NCBI GenBank assembly: GCA_022820645.1
Contig: JAJEFD010000009.1
Coordinates: 62,001 to 126,000 of the forward strand
DNA from: Dehalococcoidia bacterium
Lineage (GTDB): Bacteria; Chloroflexota; Dehalococcoidia; Lucifugimonadales; Australimonadaceae
Length of the DNA: 64,000 nt
Direction: 5' to 3'
Position numbers and translations under genes: made by a program. The notes beneath the pieces were generated by a model. That model saw only the letters and a program-made list of their open reading frames with translations. It was not told the origin of the DNA and ran no database searches. Below, piece after piece: positions 52,641 through 59,901 of the stretch (position 1 is its first letter; every line of letters begins with the position of its first letter).

Positions 52641-53032
52641 TTCCGCTCACTCACCCTAATCTCACCTCTGGGTCCGGTCATGGACGCGAGCGGTCCAACC
52701 GCTCAAAACCGCTCACCGGCTGTGCATTCCCGCTCATCCGGCGTTCATAACCACTCATTCACGGTTGTCCGGCGCGGTCCCCGGCTAGGGACGCAGTTAC
52801 CCACTGCGACGTACGAGAACAGGGTACGCGGTCATGGAGCGTCGGCGTAAGGGGCGGATGTCACAGAGCGCGGCTCAGATGGTCACTGTTTTCAGTTCAC
52901 GCCGAAAACAGACGTATTCGTGATGATCGTTATGGCGTATGCCTACCTAGCGGGCTGATGACCTCCTTCATGATCCAGGAGTCAAGGCGGCTTGCACGAG
53001 ATATATCCCGCCTAACACAAAGGCTAACCCGA
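52641..53032. other. Non-coding stretch with phased CCGCTCA repeats
   Basis: 392 bases between the MetE-like gene (minus) and the end of the small membrane genes. The first 120 bases hold CCGCTCA copies; the remainder (52800-53032) shows no gene, hairpin or repeat that stands out. Confidence 0.5.
52643..52757. repeat. CCGCTCA repeat array upstream of the MetE-like gene
   Basis: CCGCTCA at 52643, 52699, 52709 and 52730, and CCACTCA at 52751. The last four are spaced 10, 21 and 21 bases, that is on one face of the helix. An inverted copy at 52688-52693 makes GAGCGG-5-CCGCTC with the copy at 52699. Likely a multi-site operator for the gene starting at 52640. Confidence 0.5.
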
Positions 53033-53155
53033 TCAACCCTGGGCAGCGGCATCCCGAGGGCGGTCATCGTTGAGGGTGTACAACGCCAGCCCCAGTAGGG
53101 CAATCCCGATAAACGATGCCCCCACCGCGAGGGTGAGAATTATGGTTTCGGTCAT
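53033..53155 (-). CDS. Single-helix membrane microprotein, 40 residues
   Basis: MTETIILTLAVGASF start, one hydrophobic helix (about 4-29) and a charged tail (LNDDRPRDAAAQG). ATG at 53155 is preceded by AGGAGA and lies three bases after the stop of the next gene upstream, so the two form an operon. No family recognised; the size and topology suit a small subunit of a membrane complex. Confidence 0.6.
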   Translation of the reverse strand: MTETIILTLAVGASFIGIALLGLALYTLNDDRPRDAAAQG

Positions 53156-53158
53156 GGC

Positions 53159-53635
53159 TTATCCGTTCTCCTGTTGTATGGCCGGACCGAGGGTTCCGAT
53201 GATACCCACACCGGCGAGCGTGACCATGCCAGCGGCCAGTGCAAGTTCGGGCGCGGCAAGGGGCGCGAAAGCCAATAGCACGAATCCGAGGGCGCACCAG
53301 GGCCATTGCCCTGCATTCCGTAGGCGGGAGGCTGTCACCCATGCCAGCGCGCCCGCGTAAGGGATGCTCAACGCCAACGCCAGCGTTGGCTCGCCAACGG
53401 CTCGGATAAAGAGGCTGACCACTACAAGGGTGGCAAGCGCGGCCCAATAACTCGACCTGCTCAGATTGCCAAGCCAGCGCGGGGACCATCCGGTGATTGC
53501 CTTCACCCGCCGGGCTATCGGGGCAACGATGCCTCGCCGTTCGAGCGCCTCCAAGGTGCCTACCATCCCCGCCACTGCCAACATGAGCAGCGCGGCTGTC
53601 AACGCAACCAGTAGCACTCCGGTCAACGTATTCAT
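53159..53635 (-). CDS. Multi-spanning membrane protein, unknown
   Basis: 158 residues behind GGAGGTCCC. Four or five hydrophobic helices: about 5-27, 62-80, 84-100, 110-128 and 133-150, with one amphipathic cytoplasmic segment (ALERRGIVAPIARRVKAITGWSPRW). Coupled to the 40-residue protein. Sits at the left edge of the mosaic stretch before the ATPase pair. No homology recognised. Confidence 0.65.
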   Translation of the reverse strand: MNTLTGVLLVALTAALLMLAVAGMVGTLEALERRGIVAPIARRVKAITGWSPRWLGNLSRSSYWAALATLVVVSLFIRAVGEPTLALALSIPYAGALAWVTASRLRNAGQWPWCALGFVLLAFAPLAAPELALAAGMVTLAGVGIIGTLGPAIQQENG

Positions 53636-54104
53636 GGGACCTCCGTTGCATCCCTAACCGGCTGCCCGCGCGGGGCCTCCGGGCTATTCGCGGCTGGGGG
53701 TGCAACGGGATGAGGACGGGCAGGGGTTGCAACAAGGGAGCCCCCGGCGGCTATCAGGAAACGGACTTCCTGCTACGGATCGCCCGGATTACCCGATGCG
53801 TAGCCGCCGAGGGCGCGGAGCGAGTCCGCGCCCTGTTACCGCACCGGGTAGGGCGGCGATCCGTAGCGATAGCAGGCTAACGGGGGTTGCATGGGGTTGC
53901 AAGGGGGCAATACACGCGAGCGGGAGGTGGATGCGATTACTCACATGGTCGGCGCTGGCATAGCGGAATAGGGGCCTTGATAGCGGCGGCCCCCGCGCCG
54001 CTGTCTACTTGGCGGGCAGGCCATTGCCTGCGATAATGGTGGAGATTCCCCACCGGCGTGAACACTCAGGAGCGCAGCGGCGCAAGCACGCTGAGGCGAG
54101 GCAT
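53636..54104. other. Non-coding region with a multi-stem structured element
   Basis: 469 bases. GGGGTTGCA-type repeats (GGGGTTGCAA at 53722-53731 and 53892-53901), the structured element at 53741-53880 between them, and a GATTCCCCACCGGCG phrase at 54044-54058. No credible gene: open frames here have no ribosome site and unusual composition. Confidence 0.5.
53741..53880. other. Candidate structured RNA or DNA cruciform
   Basis: Nested perfect stems: CGGCGGCTA/TAGCCGCCG (745-753, 801-809) enclosing CAGGAA/TTCCTG (755-760, 767-772); then AGGGCGCGG/CCGCGCCCT (810-818, 826-834) with a seven-base loop. In addition CCTGCTACGGATCGCC (769-784) can pair imperfectly with CGATCCGTAGCGATAGCAGG (857-876). 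This amount of alternative pairing in 140 bases is unlike the flanks. No known RNA class could be assigned. Confidence 0.4.
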
Positions 54105-54362
54105 ATGTCATACCAGGTCTATTTCGCAGATCTGACCGAGGAGAACCGCGGGCTCACCATGACCCTCCTGCGGTTGAAGGAGGAGGCGGGCGAGATCGAG
54201 CCTGACGAGGCTAGGCTCCTTGAAGAGCTGCGCGGCAGCCCCACCCCTTGGCCCGCGATAGCGGAAGAACCCCAGCCCCGGCAGCACTTCAACCGCGGCG
54301 GCGGCCGCCGCGGCCCGCGCCGCGGCCCCTCCAACGGACGCGCCTACCGCATCGAGGGCTAA
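54105..54362 (+). CDS. Small protein with RGG-like basic tail
   Basis: 85 residues from ATG 54105 behind GAGGCGAGG. The first 50 residues are helical and acidic (LTEENRGLTMTLLRLKEEAGEIEPDEARLLEEL); the tail is Gly/Arg-rich (NRGGGRRGPRRGPSNGR), typical of nucleic-acid binding. No family recognised. Its G+C-rich codons match the chromosome, not the ATPase pair that follows. Confidence 0.6.
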   Translation: MSYQVYFADLTEENRGLTMTLLRLKEEAGEIEPDEARLLEELRGSPTPWPAIAEEPQPRQHFNRGGGRRGPRRGPSNGRAYRIEG

Positions 54363-54378
54363 CAAAGGTTCTTGTAGG

Positions 54379-54459
54379 TATATCAACCCTACAGGTTCGC
54401 GTTGGTTAGCTTTCTAGAGGGGTGCCATATACCAACGCAGCAGCACTAGCGTTGGTATA
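54379..54459 (+). promoter_or_regulatory. Two related palindromes with overlapping promoter candidate
   Basis: Copy 2 is perfect: TATACCAACGC (428-438), ten-base spacer, GCGTTGGTATA (449-459). Copy 1 is imperfect: TATATCAACCC (379-389), nine-base spacer, GCGTTGGTTAG (399-409). Between them TTGGTT (402-407), 18 bases and CATATA (426-431) could be a promoter whose boxes overlap the inner arms. A repressor binding here would block the ATPase operon that starts at 54478. Confidence 0.55.
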
Positions 54460-54477
54460 GGCAGAGAGGAGTCTCCG

Positions 54478-55587
54478 ATGGCTAGGCTGGCATCCATCGA
54501 ATCCCTACACATTCACGGATTTCGTTCTCTAGTGGATGTCTCGGTTACGGATTTGCCGAATGCGATGGTTTTCATCGGACCCAATGGTTCCGGAAAATCA
54601 AACTTCATCAACTTCTTCGCAATGATGAGTTTCATGCGTGGACGCCGCTTCGCTAGTTTTGTCGAGCATCAAGGCGGAGCAGACGACCAGTTGTTTGGCG
54701 GAAGTCGTCGTACACCGAGACTGACGACGGAAGTCTCACTACGAACGAGAATAGGCAGAGGTGGCTATCGATTCACACTATCGCATACTCAACCCGATAA
54801 TCTGACCTTTGAAGAGGAGGCATTCCAGTTCGGTCGAACTGATTGGAGGAGTCTAGGGCGCGGACATTCGGAAGCCGCACTTGCTGATATTGCGTATTCA
54901 GGTGACAATGGAGAGGTATCAACTTACGACCTTAGGGCTGCGAGAGCAATCATGGGCGTATTTGATATCAGCTCTATTCACGATATGGATGACATCTCCG
55001 TCTTTAGAAGAATGCAAAACATGAGTCATGCCGGTCACTTACATACAGCGGGGAGTAATCTGGCAGCTGTCTTGAATCGGATACGACATGAAGACGTTCA
55101 TAGATATCGTCTAATCTGCCGCCAAATTGGGCGTATATTACCAGGATTCGAGAGTTTTGTATTGGACGATGATTCGCAGAGTTCACTGCTCCAATGGAAG
55201 ACAAAATGGGGCGAGAAGATTATCGAACCGCATTTAACTTCAAGGGGTTCACTGAGATTTTTTGCACTAGTCACCTTGCTCAATCTTCCTTCAGATATGT
55301 TAACGGATGTCATGCTCATTGATGAGCCGGAGTTGGGACTTCATCCATCTGCAGTTGCTCTGATAGGCGAGATGATTAAATCGGTTGCTACGGAACAACA
55401 GATCATTGTAGTGACACAATCCCCACGGCTAGTAGACTTATTCGACATAGACGAAATCTTTGTTCTTCAGATTGAGGAAGGCCGAACAGTGATCAAGAGA
55501 TTGAGCCTAGACGACTATAGAATGTGGCGAGATGAATATACGTCGGGGGCACTCTGGGAAAAGAACCTGTTCGGAGGGCGCCCGTGA
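54478..55587 (+). CDS. AAA family (SMC/RecF-like, AAA_21) ATPase of a two-gene defence-type module
   Basis: 369 residues behind GAGAGGAG. Walker A FIGPNGSGKSNFINFF at residues 32-47, an LRF signature (SRGSLRFFALVTLL) and Walker B with catalytic Glu in MLIDEPELGLHPS, then TQSPRLVDLFDIDEI. This is the OLD/RloA-like ATPase layout without a fused TOPRIM domain. The GTG of the DUF4276 gene overlaps its stop (GTGA). Codons are A+T-rich, unlike the chromosome, which suggests horizontal gain. Confidence 0.87.
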   Translation: MARLASIESLHIHGFRSLVDVSVTDLPNAMVFIGPNGSGKSNFINFFAMMSFMRGRRFASFVEHQGGADDQLFGGSRRTPRLTTEVSLRTRIGRGGYRFTLSHTQPDNLTFEEEAFQFGRTDWRSLGRGHSEAALADIAYSGDNGEVSTYDLRAARAIMGVFDISSIHDMDDISVFRRMQNMSHAGHLHTAGSNLAAVLNRIRHEDVHRYRLICRQIGRILPGFESFVLDDDSQSSLLQWKTKWGEKIIEPHLTSRGSLRFFALVTLLNLPSDMLTDVMLIDEPELGLHPSAVALIGEMIKSVATEQQIIVVTQSPRLVDLFDIDEIFVLQIEEGRTVIKRLSLDDYRMWRDEYTSGALWEKNLFGGRP

Positions 55588-56243
55588 TTGATGTAGCGAT
55601 TTCCGTGGAGGGACCGACTGAAGAAGAGTTCACTAAGACTGTTCTCGCCGAGCACCTTCGCGCAAGTGATGTCAATCCAATCCCCATTCTGATAGATGAC
55701 CAAGGGGGTAATGTTACCGTTGACCGTCTCGCATCAGACATGGCAAGACTTGCTGGCATGTACAGCTATGTGACATCGCTGGTTGATTACTACGGTTTTA
55801 GCCAAAAGGGTAACTTAACCGTTGTTCAATTGGAAAACAGCATTAACTTGAGAGTTAATAAACTTATGCTGGATTCACAGGGTAGACTGCGGCCACGTCA
55901 ACGCGTATTCTCTTACGTTCAAAGACACGAATTTGAAGGCCTGTTGTTTTCTGATGTGCACTGTTTTTCACAGGTTATTGACGTGCCTGTGACTTCAATG
56001 GATAACCTTATCAATATACGTTCAGATTTCCCTACTCCAGAGGACATCAATGACAATTCAACTACAGCACCTAGCAAACGAATAGAAGCATTATTCCCTG
56101 CCTATCGAAAGCGGAACCATAGTCCGCTTATTGCCGAGGCGGTCGGCTTACAGAGAATCCGAGACGAGTGTCCGCGTTTCAATGAATGGCTAGCTCGTTT
56201 AGAATCAGTGGGAGTCAGGCCTTCTAGGCGTAAGAAACACTGA
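55584..56243 (+). CDS. DUF4276 (TOPRIM-like) protein, partner of the ATPase
   Basis: 219 residues, GTG start overlapping the ATPase stop by four bases. SVEGPTEEEFTKTVLAEHL holds the acidic Glu of the TOPRIM-like fold; TSLVDYYGF and QRHEFEGLLFSD are the other family landmarks. Related TOPRIM-like partners (RloB, DUF4435, OLD) act as nucleases or effectors in abortive infection. Its 3' end overlaps the convergent mfd gene by 20 bases, as after an insertion. Composition as A+T-rich as the ATPase gene. Confidence 0.85.
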   Translation: MIDVAISVEGPTEEEFTKTVLAEHLRASDVNPIPILIDDQGGNVTVDRLASDMARLAGMYSYVTSLVDYYGFSQKGNLTVVQLENSINLRVNKLMLDSQGRLRPRQRVFSYVQRHEFEGLLFSDVHCFSQVIDVPVTSMDNLINIRSDFPTPEDINDNSTTAPSKRIEALFPAYRKRNHSPLIAEAVGLQRIRDECPRFNEWLARLESVGVRPSRRKKH

Positions 56244-59200
56244 GCGCTCCCGCCCGCTCCCGGAACGCGGCAAGTTCCTCCAGCACTTCCAGCAGCGCCT
56301 GCCCCCAGGGTGTGCGTCCCTGCTCGAGCGGGACGTGCACCTGCTGGTTCCCGACCGTCGTCCCGTGTCCGAGCGCGCGCTCCAGCGCGATGCGCGCTCC
56401 TCCCACCTCGTCCACCAGTTTCAGCGTGACGCGGTCGGTTCGGCGCGTTACCGATTCCACCCCGGCGGTCTTCGCCAGCACGCGTATGCGTACGCCGAAG
56501 AGCAGGTTGTGCAACTCGTCCGGCAGGCGGTGACCGAAGCGCTCCATGAACTCGCGCGGGAGGTCGTCTACGTCGGCGACGGTCGTGGCGCGCGCCAGCC
56601 GCTGGTACATCGCCATCCGCGCGGGCATGTGCGGTACGAGCTCCTCCGGGATCGATGCAGGCAAGCCGAGGTCTATCACCGGGTCGGGCGTCTGGGGAGG
56701 CGGGGCGCCGCCTTCCCGCATCGCCCGCAGTTCGGCCACGGCTTCCGAGAGCAGCCGCGTGTAGAGGTCGAACCCCACGGCCTGGATGTGCCCGCTCTGC
56801 TCTCCGCCGAGCAGGTTGCCCGCGCCGCGTATCTCCAGGTCTTTCATCGCGATGCGGAACCCGGCGCCGAGTTCGGTCGCCGCCATGATGGTCTCCAGCC
56901 TGCGCTTCGCCGTATCCGTCAGCCGCCGCCCGCGCTCCACGAGCAGGTAGGCGTAGGCGCGCTGCGACCGCCGCCCGATGCGCCCGCGCAACTGGTAGAG
57001 CTGCGCCAGTCCGAACCGGTCCGCGTGGTCCACGACCAGCGTGTTCACGTTGGGGATGTCCAGGCCGGACTCGATGATCGTCGTGCAGACGAGCACGTCC
57101 CCCTCGCCGTCGGCGAAGCGCTCCATGATTTCCGCGAGTTCGTCCTCCGGCATCTGCCCGTGTCCTATGAGTATCCGCGCCTCCGGCACGAGGTCGCGCA
57201 GCGCTCCTGCCGCCAGGTGGATGCTCTTCACCCGGTTGTGGAGGAAGAAGACTTGCCCGCCCCGGTCCAACTCGCGCTGCACCGCCTCCTTCACGAGGTC
57301 GTCCGAGCGCTCCGCGAGGTACGTCTTGATGGGCAGCCGCTCCTCCGGCGGGGTCTCGATCGTGGAGATGTCGCGTATGCCGGACATCGCCATGTGGAGC
57401 GTGCGCGGGATGGGCGTTGCCGTGAGCGTGAGCACGTCCACCTCGCTCCGCAGTTCGCGCAGCCGCTCCTTGTGCGCCACGCCGAAGCGGTGCTCCTCGT
57501 CGATGACGAGGATGCCGAGGTCCTTGAAGTCCACGTCCTTCTGCACGAGCCGGTGGGTGCCGATGACCACGTCCACCTCGCCGCTCCTCAGCCCGCGCAC
57601 CACCTCGTCCTGCTCCTTCGGGGTGAGGAACCGGCTGAGCATCTCCACCCGTGCCGGGAAGGGGCCCAGGCGCTCGGCGAAACTGCGGTAGTGCTGTTGC
57701 GCGAGGACGGTTGTGGGCACCAGCACCGCCGCCTGTTTGCCGCTCATCACCGCCTTGAACGCAGCCCGCAGCGCGACCTCCGTCTTGCCGTAGCCCACGT
57801 CGCCGCAGACGAGCCGGTCCATCGGGCGCGCGATCTCCATGTCCTCCTTCACATCGTCTATCGCGCGCTGCTGATCGGGCGTCTCGACGAACGGGAAGGC
57901 GTCCTCCATCTCCCGCTGCCATGGCGTGTCGTTGCCGTGCGGGAAGCCCTCCGAGGACTCGCGCCGGGCGTAGAGCGCCAGCAGGTCTATCGCGAGCCGC
58001 TTGGTGGACTCCCGTGCCCGTGACACCGCGCGCGTCCACTCCTGACCCCCCAGGCTCGTCAGCGACGGCGGCTTCTCCTCTCCTCCGGCGTAGGGCGACA
58101 GTCGTGCAAGATGCTCCATCGGTACGTAGAGGCGGTCGCCGCCCGCGTATTCGAGGATGAGGTACTCGCGTCCTCCGGGTGCGTCCGTCTCCTCCGACCG
58201 TGAACCCGTGCCGGCGAACCGTCCTATGCCGTGGTCGACGTGCACGACGTACGCACCGGGCGTCAGCTCCTCGACGGTCGTCGCCTGGAAACGTTGTGCG
58301 TGCCTCCGGGCGCGGGTAACGCGCTGCTTGCGCGCACCGAACACTTCCGCGTCCGACAGCAGCGTGACGAGGGGCTCGCCGCCTTCCTCTGCTGCGAGCG
58401 TCCACCCTCCCGCGACGGTTGTGTGCACGACGGTGACGCCCCGCTCCGGCGCGGCGTCCAGCGTCCGCTCCTCCGCAGCTCCCACGTCCGCCTCGGCGAG
58501 CAGTTCCCTCAGCCGCTGCGAGTGCTGCGTCGCGATCACCACCGCGCCTCGATCTCCGGCCTGCACGGCCTCGGCCAGGTCCTCGATGGCGCCCTGGTAG
58601 GACGGCGCCGCGTCGAACGGCAGCGCCACTGCAGCGCCGCCGGTCTCTCCCTGGTGGTAGCGACTGAGCTCCAGTCGAGGGAGCCCCTCCAGCGTGCCGG
58701 AGACCGTGTCCCAGTCGGCGAGCGGCGCTGGGAACCCCATCGGCAGGGCCCCGCGCTCCTCCTTCGCAAGGCGCATCTTCTCCGCGCCGCCTTCCACGTG
58801 CCGCGCCGCCTCGACGGTCTCGGAGGGCTCGTTCATCACCACGACGGCGTTTTCCGGCAGGTGGTCGAGCAGCGTGTGACGCAGCAGGAAGCCGGCGTAG
58901 AACGAAGCGTTGTCCAGCGACACCCCGGCGAGCAGGTCGGCCAGTTCGTCCTGGATGCGGTCACGCTCCGACGTTCCCGTGTTGGCGAAGTCCAGACCGC
59001 GTATCAGTTCGTCGATCCGCTCGTGGTCAGCGAGCAGGGGAAGCGTCTCTCCGGCGGGAAGCACCGTAACCGAGTCCAGATGCTCGCCGGACCGCTGCGT
59101 GTTCGCGTCGAACACACGGATCGAGTCGACCTCGTCGCCCCACAGGTCTATCCGCACGGGACGGTCGTGCCCCGGCCCGTAGACGTCGACGATGCCGCCC

Positions 59201-59829
59201 CGCCTCGCCACGGTACCGGGATGGTCCACCATCGACCCGACGGCGTAGCCCATGCGCGCCCAGCGGGCCAACATGGGCTCGACGGCGAGGCGCTGTCCGC
59301 GCGTGAGCGTGTGCATCGCGTCCCGCAGCACGGCGGGCGGGAGCGTCTTCTGCAGGATGCCCGTTACCGACGCGACGATGAGCGCAGGCGCATCGGCTGT
59401 CCGGTGCAGCGCACCGAGGGCGCGGATGCGCTCGTGCACCGTCCCCGCTTCCACGGAGAGCCGCTCGTAGGGCAGCACCTCCGCCTCCGCGAAGTGCAGC
59501 AGCGGGGCGTCTTCGCCGCAGTACGCCTCCAGCTGGTCGAGCAGGCGCCGCGCGTCGTCAGGATGAGGACAGAGCACCAGCATCGGGCGTTGGAGGTCGC
59601 GCCACAGTCCGGCGATCACGAGCGGTTTGGCCGCGTCCGGCGCAACCGCGGCATGGACGCCGCCGACCGCCATCGCTTCCGTCGTCCGCCGGTAGGCTGG
59701 CGCCTGCCCAAGCACATCCAGCAGTCCCGTGAGGCTCAAGCGATCCCTCCGTGCAGTCTCGATAGACACAGACAAGCGCCCCACGCACAGATATCGAGGG
59801 ACGCGCTTGTCGCCGGTTAGCCCCGGCAT
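56224..59829 (-). CDS. mfd: Transcription-repair coupling factor Mfd
   Basis: 1201 residues. UvrB-like N-terminal half (CPHPDDARRLLDQLEAY, VLPYERLSVE, GTVARRGGIVDVYGPGHDRPVRIDLWGDEVDSI in pieces), RNA-polymerase-binding CarD-like domain (PGAYVVHVDHGIGRF), helicase with Walker A GDVGYGKTEVAL and DEEH box, motif VI QLYQLRGRIGR, and the TRCF C-terminal domain. Removes stalled RNA polymerase and recruits UvrA. TACACT lies seven bases before ATG 59829 with no ribosome site, pointing to a leaderless mRNA. Confidence 0.95.
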   Translation of the reverse strand: MPGLTGDKRVPRYLCVGRLSVSIETARRDRLSLTGLLDVLGQAPAYRRTTEAMAVGGVHAAVAPDAAKPLVIAGLWRDLQRPMLVLCPHPDDARRLLDQLEAYCGEDAPLLHFAEAEVLPYERLSVEAGTVHERIRALGALHRTADAPALIVASVTGILQKTLPPAVLRDAMHTLTRGQRLAVEPMLARWARMGYAVGSMVDHPGTVARRGGIVDVYGPGHDRPVRIDLWGDEVDSIRVFDANTQRSGEHLDSVTVLPAGETLPLLADHERIDELIRGLDFANTGTSERDRIQDELADLLAGVSLDNASFYAGFLLRHTLLDHLPENAVVVMNEPSETVEAARHVEGGAEKMRLAKEERGALPMGFPAPLADWDTVSGTLEGLPRLELSRYHQGETGGAAVALPFDAAPSYQGAIEDLAEAVQAGDRGAVVIATQHSQRLRELLAEADVGAAEERTLDAAPERGVTVVHTTVAGGWTLAAEEGGEPLVTLLSDAEVFGARKQRVTRARRHAQRFQATTVEELTPGAYVVHVDHGIGRFAGTGSRSEETDAPGGREYLILEYAGGDRLYVPMEHLARLSPYAGGEEKPPSLTSLGGQEWTRAVSRARESTKRLAIDLLALYARRESSEGFPHGNDTPWQREMEDAFPFVETPDQQRAIDDVKEDMEIARPMDRLVCGDVGYGKTEVALRAAFKAVMSGKQAAVLVPTTVLAQQHYRSFAERLGPFPARVEMLSRFLTPKEQDEVVRGLRSGEVDVVIGTHRLVQKDVDFKDLGILVIDEEHRFGVAHKERLRELRSEVDVLTLTATPIPRTLHMAMSGIRDISTIETPPEERLPIKTYLAERSDDLVKEAVQRELDRGGQVFFLHNRVKSIHLAAGALRDLVPEARILIGHGQMPEDELAEIMERFADGEGDVLVCTTIIESGLDIPNVNTLVVDHADRFGLAQLYQLRGRIGRRSQRAYAYLLVERGRRLTDTAKRRLETIMAATELGAGFRIAMKDLEIRGAGNLLGGEQSGHIQAVGFDLYTRLLSEAVAELRAMREGGAPPPQTPDPVIDLGLPASIPEELVPHMPARMAMYQRLARATTVADVDDLPREFMERFGHRLPDELHNLLFGVRIRVLAKTAGVESVTRRTDRVTLKLVDEVGGARIALERALGHGTTVGNQQVHVPLEQGRTPWGQALLEVLEELAAFRERAGALSVSYA

Positions 59830-59860
59830 GGGGTTGAGTGTAACAGGCCGCGCTGTCTCG

Positions 59861-59889
59861 TTGACGGAGCGGGGGCGCGTCGCTAATGT
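59861..59889 (+). promoter_or_regulatory. Sigma-70-type promoter of the RCC1-repeat lipoprotein gene
   Basis: TTGACG (861-866), 17-base spacer, TAATGT (884-889). Predicted start near 59896, only about six bases before ATG 59902. On the other strand TACACT (842-837) serves mfd, so the two promoters are back to back. Confidence 0.6.
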
Positions 59890-59901
59890 TCGTTGAGGGT
59901 T

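Noticed and set aside
54031-54104. FMN-riboswitch-like phrase GATTCCCCACCGGCG before the small RGG-tail gene
   Set aside because: Only one conserved stem-like segment is present; the other required helices and the second conserved half are missing, and the downstream gene has no link to riboflavin.
54379-54459. Integron attC site
   Set aside because: The GTTRRRY/RYYYAAC core sites are not both present, and no integron integrase or cassette array accompanies the palindromes.
56102-58405. A 767-codon frame on the same strand as mfd
   Set aside because: Very rich in Arg, Ala and Gly and overlapping the helicase domain of mfd in another frame; not a gene.
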